From: Pseudomonas kairouanensis
GTDB taxonomy: Bacteria > Pseudomonadota > Gammaproteobacteria > Pseudomonadales > Pseudomonadaceae
DNA length: 64,000 nucleotides
Direction of reading: 5' to 3'
Assembly: GCF_004682055.1 (NCBI RefSeq)
Contig: NZ_QUZU01000011.1
Location: 1 to 64,000 of the forward strand
Of this stretch, positions 7,884-15,611 are shown piece by piece (the first letter of the stretch is position 1; every line of letters starts with the position of its first letter). The position numbers and the translations under genes were made by a program. The notes beneath the pieces are model-generated. The model was not told the origin of the DNA and searched no databases. It saw nothing but the letters and a program-made list of their open reading frames with translations.

Positions 7884-9158
7884 TTAAAACCTCATCCGCC
7901 ACTCTCCCATCAAGCCTTGGTTACTGCTGCGGGTACCGCTGTCGCCGCTGTAGGTCAGACCGACGGTGTGGAGGGGCAACAACTCAAGGTCTACGCCCGC
8001 TCGCCAATTGAGGCTGTTGCGGTCCAGAGCAGTACCGTTGACGGTGAAGTCATTGACGCTTACCGGGCTATAGCGAAAAGACTGGCGAACCCGGCTGTCG
8101 ACGTCTGCGTAAAGATGCTTCCAGCCTGTGCTCAAGTGGGGCGAGACACTCATGCGGTTATTGAAGTGGTACACGGTGGCCAGGCGTACCCCAAAGGTGC
8201 TGCTCAGGTTCTGCTGGGTTTGCGGACCGACGTTCAACGCTGTCAGGCCGCCTTGTTCCTTGAAGCTGTCACGTTGATAGCGCTGGTAGCCGAGGCCAGC
8301 GAAGGGTTCGACGCTGAATGCATCATTGCCCCATTGGTAGCCCAGTTCAGAGAACAGGGTCTGGCTCTGAGCGCTGTACTTGCCCCTGAGTTGCTCCTTG
8401 TAGTCGAACAGCTCGACATTACGTTTGTTCTGCCCGCCATGGTTGCTGTAGATCGCCCCCAGGCGCAGCGCCAGCGGGCCGTCCTGACGCACGGCGTAAC
8501 CGCCCAGATGCCAGCTGTCGAGCTCACCGGCAAAGCGGTGGGCGTCCAGCTTGGTGGTGGTTTTCGCGCCCATTACCCCGGCGCGCCAGTTGTGGCCCAG
8601 TGCCCAGTCTGCGCCCAGCAACAGGCCTTGGGTGCCGTATTTCAAGCCAGTGCTGCCACTCTGGGTGCCATCATTGCCCAGGTTTTGCACCCAGAAGTGG
8701 CCATGGTCATCGTCGGGCAACGTACGCAGGGTGGACAGCAATTGGTTGCCGATGTGTTGCGTGGTGTTTTGCGTGGCACCGGCTAGGTTGGCGTTTTGGC
8801 TGCCGGCCAATTGTTCGAGGGCCGCGCCCATCCCGCCGGGTGCCTGGGCCAGTTGGTCAGCAAATTTTTCCAGCGTTTTGATCTGCTCGGACGTCAGTCC
8901 GCCGGACTCCAGCAGGCGACTCAATGCCGGCTCCAGCACCTTGGCGACCTGCCTTCCGTTAGGCGTAGTGGCCTTGTTATACAGGTAGCCATCGATAGGG
9001 GCGCCTTTGACTATGGGTTCATATCGCCCGTAGCTGTAGGAGGGCAGCTCCATCGAGAACTGAAAAGGCGAGCCCTGCTGCGCTTGGGTGAGTTGTGCGC
9101 TGGCAACGCCCCCGACAAGGGTGATGGCACGTACGAGTTGCTTGAATGGAAAGGGCAT
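7884..9158 (-). CDS. Autotransporter beta-barrel domain protein, separate from its passenger
   Basis: A 424-residue protein starting with a probable Sec signal (MPFPFKQLVRAITLVGGVAS, cleavage near AQLTQAQQ), a helical stretch (about 70-140) of the kind that sits in the barrel pore, and a 12-stranded-type autotransporter barrel to the end (WVQNLGNDGTQSGSTGLKYG; C-terminal ...MGEWRMRF, with the terminal Phe used by the Bam machine). There is almost no passenger between signal and linker (about 45 residues). The passenger-like gene follows 110 bp downstream. Alone it resembles an outer-membrane barrel; with its neighbour it looks like a split, order-inverted autotransporter. Confidence 0.75.
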   Translation of the reverse strand: MPFPFKQLVRAITLVGGVASAQLTQAQQGSPFQFSMELPSYSYGRYEPIVKGAPIDGYLYNKATTPNGRQVAKVLEPALSRLLESGGLTSEQIKTLEKFADQLAQAPGGMGAALEQLAGSQNANLAGATQNTTQHIGNQLLSTLRTLPDDDHGHFWVQNLGNDGTQSGSTGLKYGTQGLLLGADWALGHNWRAGVMGAKTTTKLDAHRFAGELDSWHLGGYAVRQDGPLALRLGAIYSNHGGQNKRNVELFDYKEQLRGKYSAQSQTLFSELGYQWGNDAFSVEPFAGLGYQRYQRDSFKEQGGLTALNVGPQTQQNLSSTFGVRLATVYHFNNRMSVSPHLSTGWKHLYADVDSRVRQSFRYSPVSVNDFTVNGTALDRNSLNWRAGVDLELLPLHTVGLTYSGDSGTRSSNQGLMGEWRMRF

Positions 9159-9303
9159 GAAGTCCCGGCCTCTGATAAATGAAGCCGGGAATTTAGCGAG
9201 GGCGCGTGGGGTTAACTGTCAGGCCAAGGGAGGGTTGTTTGCAGGAGTTATCTGTATTGGAATGCGGCAGAATACATGTGCATTTTATTGCGTTTACGAC
9301 TGC

Positions 9304-9340
9304 TGATATCTATGTAATGTGTATTTAAATGCAGATATCA
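9304..9340. promoter_or_regulatory. Inverted repeat upstream of hipA-hipB; candidate operator
   Basis: TGATATCT and AGATATCA form an 8-bp inverted repeat with a 21-bp spacer in an AT-rich stretch (9240-9425) that contains nothing else recognisable apart from two imperfect copies of an ATGTGCA...TATTGC..TTTA motif (near 9276 and 9356). HipB-type antitoxins bind paired inverted half-sites upstream of their operon, so this is the natural candidate; no binding site is proven. Confidence 0.45.
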
Positions 9341-9425
9341 AGGTATGCAGGCATCATATGTGCACTATATTGCTTTTATCTCACGGTGTTATGATTTTAT
9401 AACGCATTAAATTGCAGGTGTACCC

Positions 9426-10751
9426 ATGCTCAACCTGACAGTGCAGATCTACGCCGAAAGCAAATGGCATGACGCGTTTGAACTGACGTTTGACGCCCCG
9501 GATAAGGGTTTTGCAAGCCGTTGCAGTTTTGGCTATGACCAACACTACTTGGTGGATCACCTCGACCAAATCGCCACGCCCTTCGCCAATGCCGTGAGCG
9601 TGAGGTTTCCTTTGCAATGGGACAGTTATCGAACCCAGGGTGCTCCTGCGTTCCTTCATGACATCGCCCCGTCGGGCGCCGCCAAGCGTTTTCTGATGGC
9701 ACATATGGGGCGAGACAAACCGGACGACATCAGTGCAGAGCTGTTTCTCCTGATGCGCAGTGCACCTGCCCCTATCGGTCATATGCGGATCAAAGAATCG
9801 GTTGCGATGTTGGACAGTCGCCCACCCATGGGGTTTGCACGCCAGGAAGTGATCCAGCGGGATAATCGATTCCTGGAATATGCATACGAACAGGGCGCGG
9901 CTATTGGCGGTGCCACGGGGGCGGGAGGTGAAGCGCCAAAACTGCTGCTGGCAGAAAACCACCACGGCGAGTTGTACCCGGACGCAGTGCTGGACGACGC
10001 GCAGGTCCGACAGCATTGGTTCGTCAAATTTGCGCGCAACAAAGGCATGCCGCGTGACCAAGACATCCTGCGTAGCGAATACCACTACTACAGAGCCTTG
10101 CAGGCCTTGGGTATAGAGACAGTCGCAGCACAAGGTTTGGCGTTGGAGGAGGCAAACAAACCCAGCCTGTGGATGCAACGTTTCGATCGGCATGTGGGCC
10201 CTCAAGGCGTCGAACGCTATGCGGTGGAATCCATCTACTCGATGGCTGGCGTGACAGTGCCGGGCAGCGCCATGGGGCATCGTGAGGTGGTCGAGCAGCT
10301 AGTGGGGTTATGGAGGCAGGCGGGGCAATGCCTGGAGGTGCCAGCTCTGGTAGCGGAGTACCTCAAGCGGGATCTACTGAACAAGATCCTGGGTAATTCG
10401 GATAACCACGGTCGCAACACCTCGATCATTCGCCACCCCAATGCTTTGCATCTGGCCCCGATCTACGACCTGGCGCCCATGGTGATGGATGACGAAGGGA
10501 TCACGCGCACCACCAAATGGCCCAGGGAGTTTGAGCGGGCAGGCGAGGTGGATTGGTTGGGGGTGTGCCATTTGCTGGGTGACTTGGTCGACAGCCAAAC
10601 ACTGTTTGAAGGCCTGCGGGACGACGCGCAGCGGCTCTTGGCCCTGCCCGACATTCTCAGCGACAACGGCCTGCCTTCTATGACGATGAACCACCCTGGC
10701 ATCAGCTTGAAAAATCTACCGCAACGCCTGCAAGAATGGGGATTGAAATGA
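9426..10751 (+). CDS. hipA: HipA-family serine/threonine kinase toxin
   Basis: A 441-residue HipA-like kinase. The Gly-rich loop is seen in GGATGAGGEAPKLLL (about 159-173), the catalytic segment in NKILGNSDNHGRNTS (about 319-333, with the Asp and Asn) and the metal-binding Asp in APIYDLAPM. HipA kinases phosphorylate a translation component (GltX in E. coli), causing growth arrest or persistence. The stop codon overlaps the ATG of the antitoxin (ATGA), so the two are translationally coupled with the toxin first, the reverse of E. coli hipBA. The target of this member is unknown. Confidence 0.85.
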   Translation: MLNLTVQIYAESKWHDAFELTFDAPDKGFASRCSFGYDQHYLVDHLDQIATPFANAVSVRFPLQWDSYRTQGAPAFLHDIAPSGAAKRFLMAHMGRDKPDDISAELFLLMRSAPAPIGHMRIKESVAMLDSRPPMGFARQEVIQRDNRFLEYAYEQGAAIGGATGAGGEAPKLLLAENHHGELYPDAVLDDAQVRQHWFVKFARNKGMPRDQDILRSEYHYYRALQALGIETVAAQGLALEEANKPSLWMQRFDRHVGPQGVERYAVESIYSMAGVTVPGSAMGHREVVEQLVGLWRQAGQCLEVPALVAEYLKRDLLNKILGNSDNHGRNTSIIRHPNALHLAPIYDLAPMVMDDEGITRTTKWPREFERAGEVDWLGVCHLLGDLVDSQTLFEGLRDDAQRLLALPDILSDNGLPSMTMNHPGISLKNLPQRLQEWGLK

Positions 10752-11026
10752 GCTTGAGCATTCAAGAGCGTACCCAACTGATCGACAGCATCCAGGCTGC
10801 CCTGGCCGACGGTACGCTGCCCATCGGTGAAGCAGTGCGCCGTCTGCGTACCGAAGTGACGGGCCTGCACCAAAGCCAGTTCGCCAGAATGTGCAAGATA
10901 TCTGTGCGCACCTTGGTGCATATCGAGCATGGTGAGGGTAACCAGACTCTTAAATCCCTGAATGCCGTGTTTCGACCGTTCGGCATGCAAATGGGCGTGG
11001 TCAAGTTGCAGCGCAAATACGCCTAG
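10748..11026 (+). CDS. hipB: HipB-like XRE antitoxin
   Basis: A 92-residue protein with a helix-turn-helix (LHQSQFARMCKISVRTLVHI, then EHGEGNQTLKSLN) and a short C-terminal strand. ATG 10748 overlaps the hipA stop by four bases. It should bind HipA and repress the operon. An upstream in-frame alternative (GTG/ATG region at 10736) lies inside hipA and has no advantage. Confidence 0.8.
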   Translation: MSLSIQERTQLIDSIQAALADGTLPIGEAVRRLRTEVTGLHQSQFARMCKISVRTLVHIEHGEGNQTLKSLNAVFRPFGMQMGVVKLQRKYA

Positions 11027-11037
11027 CCCTAATCCCC

Positions 11038-11063
11038 GTCAACTGCGGTCGGCCACAGTTGAC
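11038..11063 (+). terminator. Hairpin after hipAB, possible terminator
   Basis: GTCAACTG and CAGTTGAC form a perfect 8-bp stem with a 10-base loop, followed by TGTTTAT. It sits between hipB and the convergent GNAT gene; the weak T tract makes termination uncertain. Confidence 0.4.
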
Positions 11064-11117
11064 TGTTTATGACTTCCTGGATGGCTGGTATCAGGGGCAG
11101 CCCACACCCACAGGGGG

Positions 11118-11801
11118 TTATGTGTGGTTTGGGCGTCGGCACTCTGCCAAGGTTTTCAGTTGGCCTGAGTCCGTCTGGTTTCCTTGCGACAACCACTGTT
11201 CAAACCCCGCCCCAATCGCCGCCCATTCCGAGTCGATGATCGAATACCACGCGGTGTCCCGGTTCTGCCCCTTGACCACCATGTGCTGGCGGAACACGCC
11301 CTCGAAACTGAAGCCCAGGCGCTCGGCCGCATATTTGGAGCGGGCGTTGCCGTTGTTGCACTTCCACTCCAGCCGACGGTAGCCCTGATCAAATGCATAT
11401 TTGGCCAGCAAGTACACCGCTTCAGTGCTTTTTGGCGAACGTTGCATCGGCGCACCGAAGGTGACGTGGCCGATCTCTATGCGGCCCTGGGCCGGGACGA
11501 TGGACATCAAACTGAGAATCCCTTGCGCGCGGCCGGTCACGCGGTCGATCACGCTGAAAAAGTACGGGTCGTTGTGGGCTGCGTGGTTGTTCAGCCAGTC
11601 ATTGAACACGCTGCGCTCGGGGAACGGGCCATAAGGGAGGTAATCCCACAACTTGGGGTCGGCGCCGGGGCCTTCGAGCGCCTGGAACAGGTCGCCGCCG
11701 TGGCGCGCCGGGTCGAGTTTTTCCAGGCGGATAAACTGCCCTTCAAGCAATTGAACCGTTGGCGCCGGGACGCCTTTCCAGTCGGCGAGGGAAGTGGACA
11801 T
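11118..11801 (-). CDS. GNAT acetyltransferase, RimJ/RimL-like
   Basis: A 227-residue protein of the GNAT fold that resembles ribosomal-protein or small-molecule acetyltransferases of the RimJ/RimL group: VQLLEGQFIRLEKLDPARHG start, the GHVTFGAPMQRSPKSTEAVY acetyl-CoA region, and YRRLEWKCNNGNARSKYAAE. The substrate is not evident. It is the last gene of a three-gene leftward set (PaiB-like, GNAT, this gene), 10 bp after the preceding gene. Confidence 0.8.
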   Translation of the reverse strand: MSTSLADWKGVPAPTVQLLEGQFIRLEKLDPARHGGDLFQALEGPGADPKLWDYLPYGPFPERSVFNDWLNNHAAHNDPYFFSVIDRVTGRAQGILSLMSIVPAQGRIEIGHVTFGAPMQRSPKSTEAVYLLAKYAFDQGYRRLEWKCNNGNARSKYAAERLGFSFEGVFRQHMVVKGQNRDTAWYSIIDSEWAAIGAGFEQWLSQGNQTDSGQLKTLAECRRPNHT

Positions 11802-11811
11802 GCTGTGCTCC

Positions 11812-12258
11812 TTAAAGACCTTTGCGAAATTGGATGAAGCCAGGGCGTTCGGCGATGCGTTCGTAGAGTTGGATCGCTGTGGCGTTGGTTTCGTGGGTCA
11901 GCCAATGCACCTTGGCACAGCCATCGGCCTTGGCGGTGGCGTAGACGAACTCGATCAGCTTGCGGCCCACACCGGTGCCGCGTTGGGCCGGGTCGACCAG
12001 CAGGTCCTGCAGGTAGCAAGCGTTTTCAATGCTCCAGTTGGAGCGGTGGTAGATGAAATTGACCATCCCCACCGCTTTGCCATCCTGCCAGGCCAACGCC
12101 GAATGGGTCGGCTCGCTGGCATCGATCAGCCGCTGCCAGGTGCTTTGGCTGACGGCATCCGGCAGTTCGGTTTCATAGAACTTCAAATACGCTTGCCACA
12201 ACGGCAACCAGGCAGCGTGGTCGGCGGCGGTGACTTGGCGGATATCGATCTGGCTCAT
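11812..12258 (-). CDS. GNAT acetyltransferase
   Basis: A 148-residue GNAT protein with the acetyl-CoA motif in LVDPAQRGTGVGRKLIEFVY (Q/R-x-x-G-x-G/A) and a C-terminal NATAIQLYERIAERPGF motif. The ATG overlaps the stop of the PaiB-like gene (ATGA). In Bacillus, PaiA is a polyamine N-acetyltransferase made next to PaiB; the pairing here suggests, but does not prove, a similar substrate. Confidence 0.85.
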   Translation of the reverse strand: MSQIDIRQVTAADHAAWLPLWQAYLKFYETELPDAVSQSTWQRLIDASEPTHSALAWQDGKAVGMVNFIYHRSNWSIENACYLQDLLVDPAQRGTGVGRKLIEFVYATAKADGCAKVHWLTHETNATAIQLYERIAERPGFIQFRKGL

Positions 12259-12893
12259 TCTGCAACTCCTTGGGGAATAAAGCGGGCGAGGGTCTGGTCG
12301 CCCGCGTCGCTGCTGGCGGCCAGGCCTTCGCGAACACCGGCGATATCCGCCGGGCTACGGTTCTGGCTGAGCTTGCGCTTGCCGATCAGGCGCGCCATCG
12401 GCAGAGCAAAGCCGACGATGGCCTTGAGCATGCTGTCCATGTAGTCGGCCGGGGCGTCGCTGACTTTCCACGGCTGTGGGCGGCTGCCTTCATGACGGTC
12501 GGTGAGGGCGCTGACCAGCGTGAGCAAACGCTCGGCATCGGTGAATACCTCAGCGGTGCCGTAGGCATGCACGGCCAGGTAATTCCAGGTGGGCACTACT
12601 TTGCCGTGCTCGGCCTTGGACGGGTAAAACGCCGGACTCACGTAGGCCTCGGCACCGGCAAAGATCACCAGGGCTTCGCTGCCATTTTGCAGGTCGCGCC
12701 ACTGTGGATTGGCTTTGGCCAAATGCCCATAAAGCGTGCCATTCAGGCCCTCGTCGGGGTTGAGCAGCATTGGCAGGTGGCTGGCCAGCAGGCCTTGTTC
12801 GCCGAAGGTCACCAACTGCGCCAGACGGGTGTGCTGGATCAGGTGATGCAGTTCGGGCACGTCATCGAGGGCAAAGGCGCGGGGCGTGTACAT
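12255..12893 (-). CDS. PaiB-like FMN-binding protein
   Basis: A 212-residue protein of the FMN-binding split-barrel, PaiB/negative transcriptional regulator family: MYTPRAFALDDVPELHHLIQ start, SHLPMLLNPDEG, then PSKAEHGKVVPTWNYLAVHA, and the C-terminal IVGFALPMARLIGKRKLSQN segment typical of the family. In Bacillus PaiB affects protease and sporulation genes; in proteobacteria its role is unclear. The frame is open for nearly 100 codons further upstream, but the family start (MYTPR) at 12893 fits and keeps a spacer to the divergent MocR gene. Confidence 0.85.
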   Translation of the reverse strand: MYTPRAFALDDVPELHHLIQHTRLAQLVTFGEQGLLASHLPMLLNPDEGLNGTLYGHLAKANPQWRDLQNGSEALVIFAGAEAYVSPAFYPSKAEHGKVVPTWNYLAVHAYGTAEVFTDAERLLTLVSALTDRHEGSRPQPWKVSDAPADYMDSMLKAIVGFALPMARLIGKRKLSQNRSPADIAGVREGLAASSDAGDQTLARFIPQGVAE

Positions 12894-12980
12894 GGAAGTT
12901 TTCCTTGGCGAATGCTTGCATCCTAGGCAGGCTAATGGCTCGTTTAAAGAGCCATCTGGCACCCATTTCATAGGTCCAAT

Positions 12981-14519
12981 ATGTCGCCCATCACACCGCC
13001 GTTGTCCTTCAACCCTGCCGGTATTGAACTGGATCGTCGTCAGGGCCTGACTCGCCAGCTCTATGAAGCCCTGCGCCAGCGGGTGCTCGACGGACGGCTG
13101 GTGAGCGGCACGCGATTGCCCGCCACCCGTGACTTGGCAGCGGCGTTGTCGATCTCGCGCAACAGTGTGGTGCGTGCCTACGATCAACTCTACGCGGAGG
13201 GTTTTATCGAAAGCCGGGTCGGTGATGGCACTTACGTGGCCCAGCTGCCGGCGGCAAAAAAACTATCCACAAAAGTATCCACAGGGTTTTCAACAGGGTT
13301 ACCCCCAGCCTTATCCACAAAATGGGCAAGTTTTCCGGAAGATTTGGACAATGAAGTTATCCACAGCAGCGGCTTGGCACTGATAAATACTCACCACCTG
13401 TCCCTTCCCCCAGCGGGGCCGCCACGGGCATTTCGCGTGGGCGTGCCCGCCTTCGATCTGTTCCCATTCGACGTGTGGGCCAAGCTGAACGGGGCGTTTT
13501 GGCGCAAGCCGGACCTGGAGCAACTGTGTTACGGCGACCCGGCGGGCGATGGCCGGTTACGCGGCTTGATCGCGGCTTATCTGCGCAGCTCCCGCGGCAT
13601 GCAATGCACGGCTGAGCAAATTGTGATCACCAGTGGCGCACAGCAAGCCATTAGCCTTTGTGCACAGCTACTGGTGGAGCCTGGCGACGGGGTGGCGGTG
13701 GAAAACCCTGGTTATCGTGCGGCCGGTCATGCGTTCGCCCTGGCCGGTGGGAAATTGCACGGCGTGCCGGTGGACGGCGAGGGCATCGATTGCCAAGTGC
13801 TCAACACCCTGGATGACTGCCGCGTGGCCTATGTCACGCCCTCCCATCAATACCCGTTGGGGGTGGTGATGAGCCTGGCGCGACGCCTGGAACTGCTGGC
13901 CTGGGCCGAGCGCACGGGCGGCTGGATCATCGAGGACGACTACGATGGCGAGTACCGCTACAGCGGCGCGCCCCTGTCGCCTCTGGCGGCGCTGGACCGG
14001 GGCGGCCGGGTGCTCTACGTCGGCACCTTCGGCAAGGTGGCCTTTCCCGCGTTGCGCTTGGGCTACCTGGTGTTGCCGCCGGGCCTGGTTGATGCCTTTT
14101 CTCGGCGCCGTGCCGTGGACATGCGCCACTCCGAAGTCAGTACCCAGGCGGTGATGGCCGAGTTCATGGCCGCCGGGCACTTCCAGCGCCACATCCGGCG
14201 TATGCGGCGTGCCGCCTTGAGCCGGCGCAACGCGCTGCTGGCCGGCTGGCCCAAGGGGTTACCGGGCGTTGGCGAATTACCCGGCGTCACGGCAGGGCTG
14301 CACATGACCGTGCGCGTGGACAGCCTGGCGTGTGAGCAGCAACTGTTGGCACAGGCCCATGGTGCGGGTGTCGAAATCAACGGTTTGAGCAGCTACTGGC
14401 TGGCGCAATCCACTACGCCTGTGGACCAGCGTGCGGGTCTGGTACTGGGGTTTGCCGCCGTGCCCGAAGCCGGTATTGCCGCGGCACTGGCGCGGTTGCG
14501 CCAGGCCTGGCAAGGCTGA
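12981..14519 (+). CDS. MocR/PdxR-type regulator (GntR HTH + aminotransferase domain)
   Basis: A 512-residue protein: GntR winged HTH (about residues 20-85; ATRDLAAALSISRNSVVRAY), a linker (about 90-150), then a fold-type I PLP aminotransferase domain with the PLP-lysine segment YVGTFGKVAFPALRLGY. MocR regulators sense PLP or amino compounds and usually control the divergent neighbours, here the PaiB-GNAT-GNAT set 87 bp away. The linker is odd: residues 95-114 are LSTK-VSTG-FSTG-LPPA-LSTK, encoded by five 12-bp units with codons rare in this DNA (CTA, GTA, TTA, TCA, ACA); see the separate repeat entry. Confidence 0.88.
   Translation: MSPITPPLSFNPAGIELDRRQGLTRQLYEALRQRVLDGRLVSGTRLPATRDLAAALSISRNSVVRAYDQLYAEGFIESRVGDGTYVAQLPAAKKLSTKVSTGFSTGLPPALSTKWASFPEDLDNEVIHSSGLALINTHHLSLPPAGPPRAFRVGVPAFDLFPFDVWAKLNGAFWRKPDLEQLCYGDPAGDGRLRGLIAAYLRSSRGMQCTAEQIVITSGAQQAISLCAQLLVEPGDGVAVENPGYRAAGHAFALAGGKLHGVPVDGEGIDCQVLNTLDDCRVAYVTPSHQYPLGVVMSLARRLELLAWAERTGGWIIEDDYDGEYRYSGAPLSPLAALDRGGRVLYVGTFGKVAFPALRLGYLVLPPGLVDAFSRRRAVDMRHSEVSTQAVMAEFMAAGHFQRHIRRMRRAALSRRNALLAGWPKGLPGVGELPGVTAGLHMTVRVDSLACEQQLLAQAHGAGVEINGLSSYWLAQSTTPVDQRAGLVLGFAAVPEAGIAAALARLRQAWQG
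13263..13365 (+). repeat. Cluster of DnaA-box-like nonamers inside the MocR gene
   Basis: Nonamers close to TTATCCACA start at 13263 (CTATCCACA), 13275 (GTATCCACA), 13287 (TTTTCAACA), 13299 (TTACCCCCA) and 13311 (TTATCCACA, perfect): exactly 12 bp apart, all on the + strand. A second perfect TTATCCACA lies at 13357-13365 in another reading frame, so it does not come from the protein repeat. Matches to the DnaA consensus are 8, 8, 7, 7, 9 and 9 of 9. Confidence 0.7.
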
Positions 14520-15611
14520 TCAGGTACCCGATTTGATCTTGGTCCAGGCCCGCGTCCTGGCTCGTTCGGCGTCACGCGCCAACGGTTTCAAGGTGTAGAG
14601 CGTGGCCATGGCCGCCTCGGTCGGGTACAGGTTGGGGTTGTTGCGAATCGATGGGTCCACTTGCTCGGTCGCATCCTTGTTCGGGTTGGGGTAGCCGACA
14701 AAATCGCTGATGGGGGCGATCACCTGGGGTTGCAGCAGGTAGTTGATGAAGGTGTAGGCGTCCTGCGGGTTCTGCGCGCCTTTGGGGATGGCCAGCATAT
14801 CGAACCAGATCGGCGCGCCTTCCTTGGGCAAGCGCATATCCACGGTCACGCCGTTCTTGGCGTCCTTGGCACGGTTGGCGGCCTGGGAGAAGCTGCCCGA
14901 GTAGCCCACGGCCACGCAGATGTCACCATTGGCGATATCGGCCATGTACTTGGACGAGTGGAAGTAGGTGATGTACGGGCGGATCTTCATCAGCAGCGCC
15001 TCAGCCTTGACGTAGTCCTTGGGGTTGCTGCTGTTGGGGTCCAGGCCCAGGTGCTGCAAGGCCAGGGGCAGGATCTCCGAGGGTGAATCGAGCAGGGCCA
15101 CGCCGCATTGCTTGAGCTTGCTGATGTTCTCTTGCTTGAAGATCAGGTCCCAACTGTCCACGGGCGCGTTCGGCCCCAGCACAGCCTTGACCTTGTCCGG
15201 GTTGAAGCCGATCAGGATGGTGCCGTACATGTAGGGCACGGCGAATTTGTTGCCGGGGTCGTTGGCTTCGATCAGCTTCATCAGCTTGGGGTCCAGGTGG
15301 TTCCAGTTGGGCAACTGGCTGCGGTCCAGGGGTTGGAACACCCCGGCTTCGATCTGCTTGGCCAGGAACACGTTGGACGGCACCACCACGTCATAGCCGG
15401 AGTTGCCGGTGAGCAGCTTGGCTTCCAGGGCTTCGTTGGTGTCGAAGATGTCGTACACCAGCTTGATCTTCGGGTTCTGGGCTTTGAAATCGTCCAGCGC
15501 CTTGGGGGTGATGTAATCGAACCAGTTGTAGACCTTGAGGGGTTTTTCTTCGGCCTGGGCCGCGCCGCTTAGTACGGCGGTGCTCAGGGCGAGGGAGGTG
15601 AGCAGCTTCAT
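14520..15611 (-). CDS. Periplasmic polyamine-binding protein (PotF/SpuD-like)
   Basis: A 363-residue ABC-transporter substrate-binding protein with a Sec signal peptide (MKLLTSLALSTAVLSGAAQA, then EEKPLKVYNWFDYI). The VYNWFDYITPKALDDF opening, KLLTGNSGYDVVVPSN and AVGYSGSFSQAANRAKDA are typical of putrescine/spermidine-binding PotF and SpuD/SpuE. No permease or ATPase genes are adjacent, so it must share another transporter. Its ATG overlaps the stop of the acetylpolyamine amidohydrolase gene (ATGA), indicating one operon. The exact polyamine bound cannot be told. Confidence 0.9.
   Translation of the reverse strand: MKLLTSLALSTAVLSGAAQAEEKPLKVYNWFDYITPKALDDFKAQNPKIKLVYDIFDTNEALEAKLLTGNSGYDVVVPSNVFLAKQIEAGVFQPLDRSQLPNWNHLDPKLMKLIEANDPGNKFAVPYMYGTILIGFNPDKVKAVLGPNAPVDSWDLIFKQENISKLKQCGVALLDSPSEILPLALQHLGLDPNSSNPKDYVKAEALLMKIRPYITYFHSSKYMADIANGDICVAVGYSGSFSQAANRAKDAKNGVTVDMRLPKEGAPIWFDMLAIPKGAQNPQDAYTFINYLLQPQVIAPISDFVGYPNPNKDATEQVDPSIRNNPNLYPTEAAMATLYTLKPLARDAERARTRAWTKIKSGT

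Noticed and set aside
6664..9158. A simple frameshift separating an autotransporter passenger and barrel
   Set aside because: The barrel gene comes first in the direction of transcription and has its own signal peptide, so a frameshift cannot restore the normal order.
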